Shown: positions 47,247 to 56,600 of the stretch, one piece after another | Numbering within the stretch: the first letter of the stretch is position 1 | Layout: every line of letters starts with the position of its first letter | Origin: Silvimonas terrae | Lineage (GTDB): Bacteria > Pseudomonadota > Gammaproteobacteria > Burkholderiales > Chitinibacteraceae | DNA: 64,000 nt | Assembly: GCF_014202765.1 (NCBI RefSeq) | Contig: NZ_JACHHN010000003.1 | Span: 1 to 64,000 of the forward strand | Direction: 5' to 3' | Notes under the pieces: model-generated | What the model saw: the letters and a program-made list of their open reading frames with translations, nothing else | Told to the model about the DNA's origin: nothing | The model's database searches: none | Program-made: the position numbers and the translations under genes

Positions 47247-47896
47247 TTGGCCACCACAAAAGACTGGTCAATCAGGCCCGGCAAGACCAGCTGCAGTGTT
47301 TCACCCGCCTGGATCGGGCCAACACCTTCCGGCGTTCCGGTGTAGATCAAGTCTCCTTCGGTCAGACCAAACCGGGAAGAAATCCACGCAATCAGTGTGG
47401 GGATGTTGAACACCATATTGCGGGTATCGGCATGCTGACGCAGTTCGCCGTCAATGTGCAGGGTAAAAGTCAGTTGGGCCGGGTCGGCAATGGCCGTCAC
47501 CGGCACAAAACCGGTCAGTACGGCTGCGCCGTAATACCCTTTGGCGAGAGTCCAGGGTTGGCCTTTTTTCTTGGCTTCTGCCTGAACGTCCCGCGCGGTC
47601 AGATCCAGCCCCAGCGCGTAGCCGGCAACATGCGCCATGGCATGGGCCGGATCGATATTGCGGCCGCCCTTGCCGATCGCCACCACAAGTTCGGTTTCGT
47701 GATGGATTTCGCGCGACCAGGACGGTAAGGGAATCGGCTCGCCCGCCGGCAAAATGGCCGAAGTGGGCTTGAGGAATACCATGGGTTCCTCACCGATGGA
47801 GGAGCCCATTTCCGCCGCGTGCGCGGCAAAATTGCGGCCAACACAAAACAGGTTGGCCACGTTCAGGATTTGATCAGCGATCTGGATTTGCGGCAC
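47243..47896 (-). CDS. Fumarylacetoacetate hydrolase-family protein
   Basis: 217 residues, the short single-domain FAH type (acylpyruvase/fumarylpyruvate hydrolase, like E. coli YcgM). Metal ligands are visible in REIHHETELVVAIG (the Glu pair, about 63-76) and GLDLTARDVQAEAKKKG (the Asp, about 96-104), with the catalytic lysine in LAKGYYG. It ends in IYTGTPEGVGPIQAGE, the family's C-terminal signature. The physiological substrate cannot be decided. Confidence 0.9.
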   Translation of the reverse strand: MPQIQIADQILNVANLFCVGRNFAAHAAEMGSSIGEEPMVFLKPTSAILPAGEPIPLPSWSREIHHETELVVAIGKGGRNIDPAHAMAHVAGYALGLDLTARDVQAEAKKKGQPWTLAKGYYGAAVLTGFVPVTAIADPAQLTFTLHIDGELRQHADTRNMVFNIPTLIAWISSRFGLTEGDLIYTGTPEGVGPIQAGETLQLVLPGLIDQSFVVAK

Positions 47897-47971
47897 GGCC
47901 CAGCTCCACTCAGACTAACGGGACTTTGACAGTTCTGGATGACAAATGATGCGGATCAAGATGCTCCGGGC

Positions 47972-48901
47972 TCAACCACCGACCCAGCCAGCCAGGCTCA
48001 GCATCAGGATCACGGCCAGCCATAGCAGCACAGAGCGCCAGATCAGGCCGACCGCGCTGGCCAGGTAATCCGGATTGGCGGCATCACCCAGGCCCAGTTC
48101 CGGGCGGAACTTGACGGTGTGATCCTGGTGCAGCACGTCACCCAGCTTGATGCCGATGGCCCCCGCGCCGGCAGACAGCAAGATACCGCTGGTGTAATCC
48201 GCCCAAGTGCGCGCCTGGGCGCTCCAGCAATCCACCGCATCCTGAAAGTCGCCCATGATGGCAAAGCTCACGGCGGTCAGGCGCACCGGGATGTAATCGA
48301 GCAAATCCTGCACCCAGCGGGCAAAACGGCCGAACGCATTGGGGTTATCAAACGCGCCCCATTTTTGCGCCAGCAAGCTGGAAGTGCGATAGAGCACCGC
48401 ACCAGCCGGGCCGGCAAACCAGCCCAGCACCACAAACCAGAACACTGTGCCAAACACGTAACGGTAAGAATCAACCAGACCTTGTTCGATGGCGACGCGG
48501 GAGATTTCGTCTTCGTTCATTTCAGAGGTGTGTTGACCTGTCCAGTCGGCCAGCAACAGGCGTGCGACATCGGTCTCGCCGGCCTGCAAGGCGCGGGATA
48601 TCCCGGAAAACGCGTGACTGAACTGACGAAAGCCCATGGTGAAATACAGCATGGCCACGGTCCAGGCCACCGCCAGCGGCTTGCTGTGATGGGCCAGCAC
48701 AAAGTAAACAATCAACGCCACCGCCAATGGCGGAATCATGGCCAGCAACCAGCCATAGACGCCATTACGGAATTCACCCGCATCCAGGCTGCGTTCCAGA
48801 TTATTGGCCATGCGGATAAAGGCCAGATACGCAGGGTTGCGGCTGCTAATGGGGCGCAACTGCTCAAGCGCCAGCGCAAGAATCAATGCCAGAAAAGTCA
48901 T
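47972..48901 (-). CDS. CobD/CbiB-family membrane protein
   Basis: 309 residues with about five helices (1-10, 50-70, 76-96, 155-180, 285-305). It resembles the CobD/CbiB and AmpE group, with LALALEQLRPIS at the N-terminus and DLLDYIPVRLTAVSFAIMGDF (about 207-227) matching the conserved YIPAR motif. No other cobalamin gene is near, so cobinamide synthesis is uncertain; many betaproteobacteria have such a solitary gene. The start codon touches the terminal repeat of a MITE-like element, which supplies the only SD-like AGG upstream. Confidence 0.82.
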   Translation of the reverse strand: MTFLALILALALEQLRPISSRNPAYLAFIRMANNLERSLDAGEFRNGVYGWLLAMIPPLAVALIVYFVLAHHSKPLAVAWTVAMLYFTMGFRQFSHAFSGISRALQAGETDVARLLLADWTGQHTSEMNEDEISRVAIEQGLVDSYRYVFGTVFWFVVLGWFAGPAGAVLYRTSSLLAQKWGAFDNPNAFGRFARWVQDLLDYIPVRLTAVSFAIMGDFQDAVDCWSAQARTWADYTSGILLSAGAGAIGIKLGDVLHQDHTVKFRPELGLGDAANPDYLASAVGLIWRSVLLWLAVILMLSLAGWVGG

Positions 48902-49094
48902 AAGAACCTATTCATAATCTTTGCGCGCCAGCGTTCATGACACAAGCGCGTGCCGGACAAGGCGCAAGTCGCGCCGTGGTACTGGTACCCCGAAAGCGGG
49001 GCACCACAAGGGCGCCACAAGCGGCTTGCAACGCCGTAGCGCACCGCTTGAGTCATGAATCCGCCGGGCGTGCAAAGACCATGAACAGGTTCTT
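48902..49094. mobile_element. MITE-like 193-bp imperfect palindrome
   Basis: Ends AAGAACCT and AGGTTCTT are exact inverted copies, and pairing continues for about 50 bases (TTCAT, TCTTTGC, CGCC, TTCATGAC, CAAGCG blocks). The centre holds nested hairpins including GGTACCCCG-AAA-GCGGGGCACC. No coding potential. Clear target-site duplications could not be assigned. It abuts the CobD/CbiB-family start codon. Confidence 0.75.
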
Positions 49095-49443
49095 GGCTCC
49101 ATCCAGCGGAACACACACTGTCAGACGGGGGCGGACCGGTAGATCAGCCCGTCTCGTACGGTATCGCTCCGGATTTTTCGTATGATGACAGGATAGACAG
49201 TACGCGCAACTCACGGTACTTCGGCCCGCAAAGATACCACACCCGCCGATGACGCCCAAACGTGGCGGCCATGTCAGCCTGCAAACAGCAATCTGATACT
49301 TGAAAACATCTGGCTGTCACCCAACTTGTTATAAGATCGCGTTTCCACAGATCACGTTTGTCCAGTTTTAACGGTGTGGGTACCGGCTGCCGCAATGGCA
49401 TATCAACCGGGTCCGCATCCCCAGCCAAACCGAGGAGAATCCC
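49095..49443. other. sodB upstream region
   Basis: 349 bp. An extended -10-like TGTTATAAG at 49327-49335 is the best promoter candidate for sodB; no matching -35 at the normal distance. CGAGGAG precedes the ATG at 49444. A minus-strand frame across this region and antisense to sodB is a shadow. Confidence 0.4.
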
Positions 49444-50037
49444 ATGGCGCATCAACTGCCTGAACTGCCGTACGCACTCGACGCTCTTGCCCCGTACATG
49501 TCCAAAGAGACCCTGGAATACCACTACGGCAAGCATCATCAGACCTACATCACGAACCTGAACAACCTGATCAAGGGTACCGAGTTCGAAAACGCCAGCC
49601 TGGAAGACACCGTCAAGAAGGCTCCGGCCGGCGGCCTGTTCAACAACGCGGCGCAAATCTGGAACCACACGTTCTTCTGGCTGGGCTTCACCCCGAACGC
49701 TGCCGGTGCTGACCGCGCTCCGACGGGTGCTCTGGCTGCCGCCATTGATGCCAAGTGGGGTTCTTTTGACAAGTTCAAGGAAGCCTTCAATGCTTCCGCC
49801 GCTGGTAACTTCGGTTCCGGCTGGACCTGGCTGGTGAAGAAGGCCGACGGTTCCGTTGATCTGGTGAACACCTCCAACGCCGCCACCCCGCTGACCACCG
49901 CTGATGTTGCCCTGCTGACCTGTGATGTCTGGGAACACGCCTACTACATCGATTACCGCAACAGCCGCCCGAACTACCTGGGTGGTTTCTGGAAGCTGGT
50001 GAACTGGGACGTTGTCTCCCAACGCTTCGCTGCCTGA
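49444..50037 (+). CDS. sodB: Superoxide dismutase (Fe)
   Basis: 197 residues. Metal ligands are visible: His in [11 protein letters not shown] (about 27), His in [11 protein letters not shown] (about 74), and Asp/His in [12 protein letters not shown] (about 157-161). The glutamine in AAQIWNHT is the one associated with iron-type enzymes, and the overall SodB-like spacing agrees. It has no signal peptide and is thus cytoplasmic. It is monocistronic with a strong terminator. Confidence 0.97.
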   Translation: MAHQLPELPYALDALAPYMSKETLEYHYGKHHQTYITNLNNLIKGTEFENASLEDTVKKAPAGGLFNNAAQIWNHTFFWLGFTPNAAGADRAPTGALAAAIDAKWGSFDKFKEAFNASAAGNFGSGWTWLVKKADGSVDLVNTSNAATPLTTADVALLTCDVWEHAYYIDYRNSRPNYLGGFWKLVNWDVVSQRFAA

Positions 50038-50070
50038 TTGCGCTGATTGCCGCATTGCGGCAACAGACCA

Positions 50071-50102
50071 AAACCCCGCTGGCCTGGCCGCGGGGTTTTT
50101 TC
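50071..50102 (+). terminator. Terminator of sodB
   Basis: AACCCCGCTGGCC and GGCCGCGGGGTT arms then T6, 34 bp after the stop. Confidence 0.9.
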
Positions 50103-50210
50103 ATGGCTGGCGTCAGCCATATCCGACAACACGCGCCCTGCTCCGCCGATGGCACGCCCTCCCGCGCGTGGGCACACTGGTCACTCCAAAAGCCCGAAAC
50201 CGGAGGCCGC

Positions 50211-50387
50211 ATGTCTTCTTTTGCGCTTTATCTGATCGGCGTGGTCATTGCCATTGCCGGCCTGGCTTACGCCGCCCACCTGGCCCACGTACCCGACCAC
50301 TGGCTGTTGGCCGGGCTGGTTATTGCCATTGGCCTTGGTATTGTCGGGGCCGTGCGCAACACCCGTTTTCGCGATCCGCCGCAGTAA
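50211..50387 (+). CDS. Small two-helix membrane protein
   Basis: 58 residues starting at ATG 50211 with CGGAGG 4 bp upstream. Two hydrophobic helices (about 4-23 and 31-49) and a charged tail RNTRFRDPPQ. No known domain. A terminator (50406-50442) follows directly, supporting it as a real transcribed unit. Function unknown. Confidence 0.7.
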   Translation: MSSFALYLIGVVIAIAGLAYAAHLAHVPDHWLLAGLVIAIGLGIVGAVRNTRFRDPPQ

Positions 50388-50405
50388 ACCGCGACACGCC
50401 ACCCA

Positions 50406-50442
50406 ACAAAGCCCGGCGGCATCGACAGTCCGGGCTTTTGTC
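50406..50442 (+). terminator. Terminator of the small membrane protein gene
   Basis: CAAAGCCCGG and CCGGGCTTTTG arms around a 15-base loop. Confidence 0.75.
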
Positions 50443-50497
50443 TGTTTGCCATGCACCGTATCATCTGGCCCATTCACAGCAAAACGGATGATCCGAC

Positions 50498-51088
50498 ATG
50501 GCCAACTGGTCTCTGGATGGCGCCGCCGCCGTCGCCGCGCAATTCCCCTACACTTTCAACGCCCCGTCTGAAGTCGCCCTCAAAGCCCTGGCTCCGGGCC
50601 AGCGCGTGCAACTGGGCGTGAAACTGGCCGGCGCCAGCCAGCCGCTGCCAGCCGCCGTGACCATTAAACTGGTCTCTGGCGCGGGCCAGTTTGGTGGCGT
50701 CTTCGATAACCCGATTGCCGATGCGGGCATCAACAGCGGTGATTCTGTCGCCTTCGCCCACGGTCACATTCTGCGCATTGAGAACGACACCACACCTAAC
50801 CCGCTGGCGCAGTATCAGACGTACTGCCTGGTCTCCAATCAGGTACTGAAACTGGGCCGCCCGGTGGGCTTTTTGTACCGTGAAGAGGCCGAGAGCAAAG
50901 AAGACAGCGGCTGGTGCATGACGGCCGGTGATGAATCCGAGGACTACATGGACAGCCCGGCGAATGTCTCTTACGTGACCTTGGGGGCGGTGTTGAATGT
51001 GGATGATTCGATTGTGAATCTGCTGGATTCGCCAGCGGGGGCGGAGTTTGTGCGGGTGGGGGAGACGAGGATGTTTGTGGCACCGTGA
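50498..51088 (+). CDS. DUF2185 (Imm33-like) domain protein
   Basis: 196 residues. About 108-193 match the DUF2185/immunity-like domain: CLVSNQVLKLGRPVGFLYREE, SGWCMTAGDESEDYM and a final VRVGETRMFV. The first 100 residues (WSLDGAAAVAAQFPYTFNAPSEVA...) are an uncharacterised alpha/beta part with a DxF-type acidic loop. DUF2185 occurs in polymorphic-toxin immunity proteins and also in many stand-alone proteins. No toxin gene is adjacent, so an immunity role is not supported here. Repeat island B starts 39 bp after the stop. Confidence 0.75.
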   Translation: MANWSLDGAAAVAAQFPYTFNAPSEVALKALAPGQRVQLGVKLAGASQPLPAAVTIKLVSGAGQFGGVFDNPIADAGINSGDSVAFAHGHILRIENDTTPNPLAQYQTYCLVSNQVLKLGRPVGFLYREEAESKEDSGWCMTAGDESEDYMDSPANVSYVTLGAVLNVDDSIVNLLDSPAGAEFVRVGETRMFVAP

Positions 51089-51601
51089 CGGGGTGCCGGG
51101 CTTTTGAAAGTCGTTGAACCCATGGCTTAGCGCCTTCGGCGCGGTGTGAAAGACATTTTGATACCGGCGGTGGCCGGAGCACGTCACTTTCTTTGCTTCG
51201 CCACCTCGGCGGCCCCAAAGAAAGTAACCAAAGAAAGGCGACCCCAGCCTGCCCCCTTGGTGGGTACCCCCACAAAGACACTGGCGCTCCAGATGACAGT
51301 TGCAGCGGGGTGGCGGCCCTCCGGGCTTCCCTCAGTCGGTCGGGAGCCTAAGGTCTCCCTCCGCTTCTTCGGCGCTTGGCTTTGACGGGGAAAGAAAATC
51401 AAAAGCAACCCCAACACCAACTTCAACTTCAACTTCAACGGCAACGGCAACGGCAAATTCAGCATGCATTCCACTGAGTCGTCATTCCGGTCCTCGGCGG
51501 CCCCCTTGCGCCGGAATCCAGCTACGATGCTTGCATTCCTCCCGGGTGAGTTCAGAGTCATGGTGACCGTCCACCGCAGGCAGCCCGTTGGGCTGCGGGC
51601 T

Positions 51602-51627
51602 GGATTCCCGCTTCCGCGGGAATGACG
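51602..51627. repeat. dRS3-like repeat, island B
   Basis: GATTCCCGC, TTCC and GCGGGAATGACG; same type as 1075-1100. Confidence 0.75.
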
Positions 51628-51671
51628 AAGTGGTGAGCAAGGTAAATCACTCTTGCGAGCAGACGGTTTGC

Positions 51672-51741
51672 GGGGTTGGGTTGCTTTGGCTTTGGCTTTG
51701 GCTTTGGCTTTGGCTTTGGCTTTGGCTTTGGCTTTGGCATT
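51672..51741. repeat. GGCTTT hexamer tandem repeat, island B right
   Basis: About eleven consecutive GGCTTT units after GGGGTTGGGTT; mirrors 1145-1244. Confidence 0.9.
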
Positions 51742-52035
51742 TGATGTTGCCGTTGCTTTTGACCTGCCTCCCCTCCGACAGCGCCGAGCATCGCAGGGAG
51801 GGCCGGGGTTTCGGCGTAAGGGTGTTTGAGCGTAGCGAGTTCCCTGGAGCCAGCCGGCCCTCACGAGAAGCGCAGGGAACCCACGAAGTGGGCGCTGTCG
51901 CAGGGTCGCCTTTCTTTTGGTTACTTTTCTTGGGGCCGCCGAGGCTGGCAAAGCAAAGAAAAGTAACGTGCTCCGGCCACTGCCGGCATCAAAAACAACC
52001 GCGCCGTCAGGCGCTAACACGCAAACACAGCAATG

Positions 52036-52067
52036 GTGGATTGTCGCTAACGCTCCGAATCCACCCT
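52036..52067. repeat. GGTGGATT palindromic repeat, second copy
   Basis: GGTGGATTGTCGCTAACGCT then CCGAATCCACC, the inverted counterpart of 929-962, just outside the right arm of island B. Confidence 0.65.
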
Positions 52068-52108
52068 ACACCTGCGAACGAGGACCACCGGCGGTGGCCA
52101 CACCGCCT

Positions 52109-53638
52109 TCACTTCGCCACCGTCACCCCCGACGCCACATAAGGCTCCGGCATCCGTATCCCAAACAACCCATGCGGTTCCATCTTCACCGGCGGGTCTC
52201 CCATGGCATCAAACAACGCCGCCGTGTCGTTCAGCCGCGCCGCACGGGCACGGCTGGACTGGATCCGTGCCAGGTACATCTGCTGGCCCGCCGTCAGCGT
52301 CGCGTAGTACGGTGTCGCCCCAAGGCGGTAACGCGCCTGGGTGTCGCTGGCCATATCGGCCGTCGCGGTTTCAGCGCGCACGGTCTGTTTGAGCGTATTG
52401 GCGTCTTCTTCCAGCGAAACCAGCGTGTTGGCCACGCTCTGGAATGCCGACAATACCGTTTGCTGGTATTCGGCCACAGCGGCTTCGTGGGCGTTTTCGT
52501 ATTGATGCTTGCGGGCCACCAGCGCGCCGCCGTGGAAGATCGGTTGCGTTAGCCGCGCACCAATGCCCCAGATCAAGCCGGCGGGCGAGCTGAACGTGGT
52601 CCAGTCGAACCCGCCCCGACCATAGTTGGCCGACAAGGTCAGTTCCGGGAACATCGACGCCGTGGCCGCGCCCGCTTCATCGGCCGTGGCACGTACCGCC
52701 GCCTCGGCCGCCAGGATGTCCGGGCGTTGATGGATCAGGTCACTCGGGATCGCCACCGGCACATTGTGCGGCAGGGTGAATTTCTCCAGTGGCAACACCG
52801 GCGGGGCCTGATCCGGGGCGCGGCCCAACAACACGGCCTGGGCATGGCGCGCTGCCAGCAACTGCATGCGCAGCGGCGGCAGTGTGGCGGCGGTGTTGGC
52901 GGCGTCTTGTTCAGCGGCCAGCGCATCGTCATGGGCGGCGCTACCCAGTTCGTAGCGATCTTTCATTTGCTGTGCGCGCTCTTCACCCAGGGCGACCATT
53001 TGCGTGGTGTAGTTCAATTGTTCTTGCAGAGCCGACACGTTGATGGTGGCGACGACGATATTGGTCGCCAGCCCCCGGCGCGTGGCCGCAAACTGGAATG
53101 CCTGCTGGTCCACCTGCTCGGCCAGCGCGCGGTCGGCGAGCACCGAAGCCCCAAAGAAATCAAACGTATATGACGCCTGTACCTGCGCTTCAAACACATT
53201 GTAGAGGAAGGTTTCCTGGCTTAGCCCAGGCAAGCCCAGCCCGCGCTGACGGGCCGGTGCAAAGCCGACATCCACGCTCGGAAACAACGATTCGCCAATC
53301 TGCGAGCGCAAGCCATCCCGTGCGGCCTGCAAGGTGCGCTGGGCAGACTTGAGCGACGGACTGTTGTTCAAGCCCTCTTCCACCAGCGCGTTCAGTTCAG
53401 GGCAGTGATAGGCGGTCCACCATTGCGGCACCGGTGCCGCGCCCACGTCCAGTGTTTGCGCCGTACCGTCCGCATCGAAGGCGGCGGGTTGCGAGGCAAT
53501 GGCATAGTGCGCCGGTTGCGCCATGGCGGGAGGATTGCGCTCCGGGCCAAAGGCACCACACGCAGTCAAAAGGACGGTCAGACTGGTCAGGGCCAGCGGT
53601 TTCAGGGTTCGGGTCATGAGTTGGGTTGAACGGATCAT
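52109..53638 (-). CDS. RND efflux outer-membrane lipoprotein, NodT/OprM family
   Basis: 509 residues from ATG 53638 with AAGGA 6 bp upstream. Signal peptide with lipobox LTAC (Cys about 27), then two OEP domains of alternating long helices and beta strands (LNALVEEGLNNSPSLKSAQRTLQAA; RARAARLNDTAALFDAMGD). It forms the trimeric outer-membrane channel of the tripartite pump encoded upstream. Its start overlaps the permease stop by 4 bp. The C-terminus runs close to repeat island B. Confidence 0.94.
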   Translation of the reverse strand: MIRSTQLMTRTLKPLALTSLTVLLTACGAFGPERNPPAMAQPAHYAIASQPAAFDADGTAQTLDVGAAPVPQWWTAYHCPELNALVEEGLNNSPSLKSAQRTLQAARDGLRSQIGESLFPSVDVGFAPARQRGLGLPGLSQETFLYNVFEAQVQASYTFDFFGASVLADRALAEQVDQQAFQFAATRRGLATNIVVATINVSALQEQLNYTTQMVALGEERAQQMKDRYELGSAAHDDALAAEQDAANTAATLPPLRMQLLAARHAQAVLLGRAPDQAPPVLPLEKFTLPHNVPVAIPSDLIHQRPDILAAEAAVRATADEAGAATASMFPELTLSANYGRGGFDWTTFSSPAGLIWGIGARLTQPIFHGGALVARKHQYENAHEAAVAEYQQTVLSAFQSVANTLVSLEEDANTLKQTVRAETATADMASDTQARYRLGATPYYATLTAGQQMYLARIQSSRARAARLNDTAALFDAMGDPPVKMEPHGLFGIRMPEPYVASGVTVAK

Positions 53639-56600
53639 GATGCGTCCTTCTCTGCCGTTTCCGTGCGTTTAACGCGGAACCACAAGGCATATAGCGCGGG
53701 CAGATAGAACAGGGTCAGCACCGTGGCGACGGTAATACCGCCCATCAGCGCCGTGGCCATGGGGCCAAAGAAGTTGGAACGCAGCAGCGGAATCAGCGCC
53801 AGCACGGCGGCCGCAGCGGTCAGCGTAATGGGGCGAAAGCGTCGCACTGTGGCACCGATAATGGCATCCAGCCGCTGATGGCCGCTCTTGATGTCTTGCT
53901 CAATCTGATCCACCAGAATCACCGAGTTGCGCATGATGATGCCGAACATGGCAATGGTGCCCAGCATCGCCACAAAGCCAAACGGCATGTGGAACAGCAG
54001 CAAGGCGATGACCACGCCTATCAGCCCCAGCGGCGCAGTCAATACCACCAGCAACACGCGGCTGAAGCTTTGCAGTTGCACCATCAGCAACACCAGCACA
54101 GCAATCACCAGCACCGGCATCTGCACGTTGATGGAGCCTTGCGCCTTGCCATTTTCTTCCACCGCACCGCCGATCTCGATGCGATAACCAATCGGCAATT
54201 GCTGACGCAGGCTGTCGAGCCTTGGGTCGATGGCATTGGTGACATCAATACCCTGCGCGCCGTGCTGCACGTCGGATTGCACAGTGATATTGGGCTGGCG
54301 GTCACGCTCCCACACCACGCCATATTCCACGCCGTAGCTAAAATGCCCCAGCGCGGCCAGTGGTACGGCGGTGCCCTCTTGCGTCGGCATGGCCAGACGC
54401 TCAATGCGGGATGGGTCTACCCGGTCTCGTTCCGGCGCACGCAGATCGACCGCAATCAGTTTGTCGCGTTCCCGGAACTGCGTCACGGTGTAGCCCGACA
54501 GGGACATTTGCAGATAGTTGGCAATGTCCTGCGACGAGACATTGAGCGCGCGCGCCTTGGTCTGATCCACTTCAAAGTGCACCGAGCGCTCGCCCGGTTC
54601 ATCCCAGTCAAACTGGACATTGGTGGTATCCGGATTGGCCCGCATGATCTGCGCCACTTTCTCCGCGTACTGGCGTACCGTGCCGATTTCCGGACCGGTG
54701 ACGCGGAACTGCACCGGAAAGCCAATCGGCGGGCCGTTTTCCAGCCGGCTGATGCGGGTACGCACGGCAGCAAACTGGTTATGCAGAATGTCGGTCAGGT
54801 CATGCGCCAGTTTCTCGCGGTCTTCGATGGATTTGGCGGTGATCACAAATTGCGAGAAATTGGGCGAATCAAGCTGTTGATCCAGCGGCAGATAAAAACG
54901 CGGTGCGCCGGCCCCGACAAAATCGACGTAATGGTCGATCTCTGGCCGCTTGGCAATGATGCTTTCCAGCCGTTGCGCCTCGCGCAGCGAGGCCGCAAAC
55001 GACGCGCCTTCCGGCAGTCGCAGATCGACCAGCAACTCGGTGCGGTCTGAGCTGGGGAAAAACTGCTGCGGCACCAGGGTGAACGCCGCCATGGCGGCAA
55101 TGAACATCACCACCGTAATCACCAACACGATGACACGCTGCTTCACACACCAGCCAATCACATGGCGCAGCTTGCGGTAAAAGCGCGTGTCGTAGATGTC
55201 GTGGTGTTCTGCCTGTGGGCCGTCTTCATGATGACCAAACGCACGGCGGGTCGGGTGCTCTGACAGAATCCGGTAGCCCAGCAGCGGAATCACAATCACC
55301 GCGGCCAGCCACGAGAGAATGAGCGCAATGGCGGAGACCTCAAAGATGGAGCGCGTGTATTCGCCGGTGGCCGACTCTGCCAGCGCAATCGGCAAGAAAC
55401 CAGAGACGGTGACCAGCGTACCGGTCAGCATCGGAAACGCCGTGCTGCTGTAGGCAAACGCAGCCGCGCGCAGGCGGTCGTAACCTTGTTCCAGCTTCAC
55501 CGCCATCATCTCCACGGCAATGATGGCGTCGTCTACCAGCAAGCCCAAGGCCAGGATCAGCGTGCCCAGCGAGACCTTGTGCAGGCCAATGCCGAACATG
55601 TGCATGCCCAGCGCCGTGGCGGCCAGCACCAGCGGGATCGAGATCACCACCACCATGCCGGTGCGCAAGCCCAGACTGATCAGACTGACCACCAGCACAA
55701 TGCCGATCGCCTCGGCCACAGCCTCGACAAAGTCATCAATCGAGTGCGACACCGCGTGCGGCATGCTGGAGACTTCCACCAGCTTTAGCCCGGCTGGCAG
55801 TTGTGCCTGCAGGTGGCTCATCTCGCCATCCAGCGCCTTGCCCAGCGCAATCACGTCGCCGGTCGATTGCATGGTCACGCCAATGCCCAGCGCGTTTTGC
55901 TGGTTAAAGCGCATGTATTGCGCAGGCGGATCGGTGTAATCGCGCTTGATGGTGGCAATGTCGCCCAGGCGAATGGTGCGGTTGTTCACGCGGATCAGCG
56001 TATCGGCCAGGGTTTCAACATCTTTGTATTGCCCGCTGGGGCGCACAAACACGCGGTCATCCGCCGTGAAGAATGTACCGGCAGCAGCCACCGCGTTTTG
56101 TGCGTTGACGGCATCGGCAATCTGTTGCGGCGTCAGGCCCAGCTTGGCCATTTGCGTGTTGGAGATTTCCACGTAAATGCGCTGTTCCTGGTCGGCAATA
56201 AAATCCACCTTGGCCACACCATGCACGCGCAACAGTTCTGAGCGCAGACGCTCGGCGTAATCGTGCATCTGGGCAAAGCTGAAACCATCGCCCTGCAAGG
56301 CGTAGATATTGGTGTAGACGTCGCCAAACTCGTCATTGAAGAACGGGCCCTGCACGCCCGGCGGCAGCGTATAACCAATATCCCCGACTTTTTTGCGCAC
56401 CTGATACCAGGTATCCGGCACGTCTTTGGCGGGTGCGGAATCCTTGATATTGAAGAAGATCATGGAGGTACCCGGCCGCGAGTAGCTGCTCATGAAATCC
56501 ACATTGGGCGTTTCTTGCAGCTTGCGCACAATGCGGTCGGTGACTTCTTCTTGCATCTGGCGTGCGGTGGCGCCCGGCCAGTTGGTCTGGATGACCATCA

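Larger units (their letters stand above)
51127..52020. repeat. Composite inverted-repeat island B (non-coding)
   Basis: About 0.9 kb with the same plan as island A. Terminal arms 51127-51245 and 51903-52020 are near-perfect inverted copies: TTAGCGCC...GGCGCGG...GGTGGCCGGAGCACGT...ACTTTCTTTG...GGCGGCCCCAAAGAAAGTAACC on the left, and its reverse complement on the right. Inside are hexamer tracts at 51401-51458 (CTTCAA, CGGCAA) and 51672-51741 (about eleven GGCTTT units), a CCGG inverted repeat (51482-51522) and a dRS3-like repeat (51602-51627). No gene supported. Confidence 0.82.

Noticed and set aside
49144-50055. Minus-strand frame of 303 codons across the sodB region
   Set aside because: Antisense to sodB, which is certain, with no recognisable domain.
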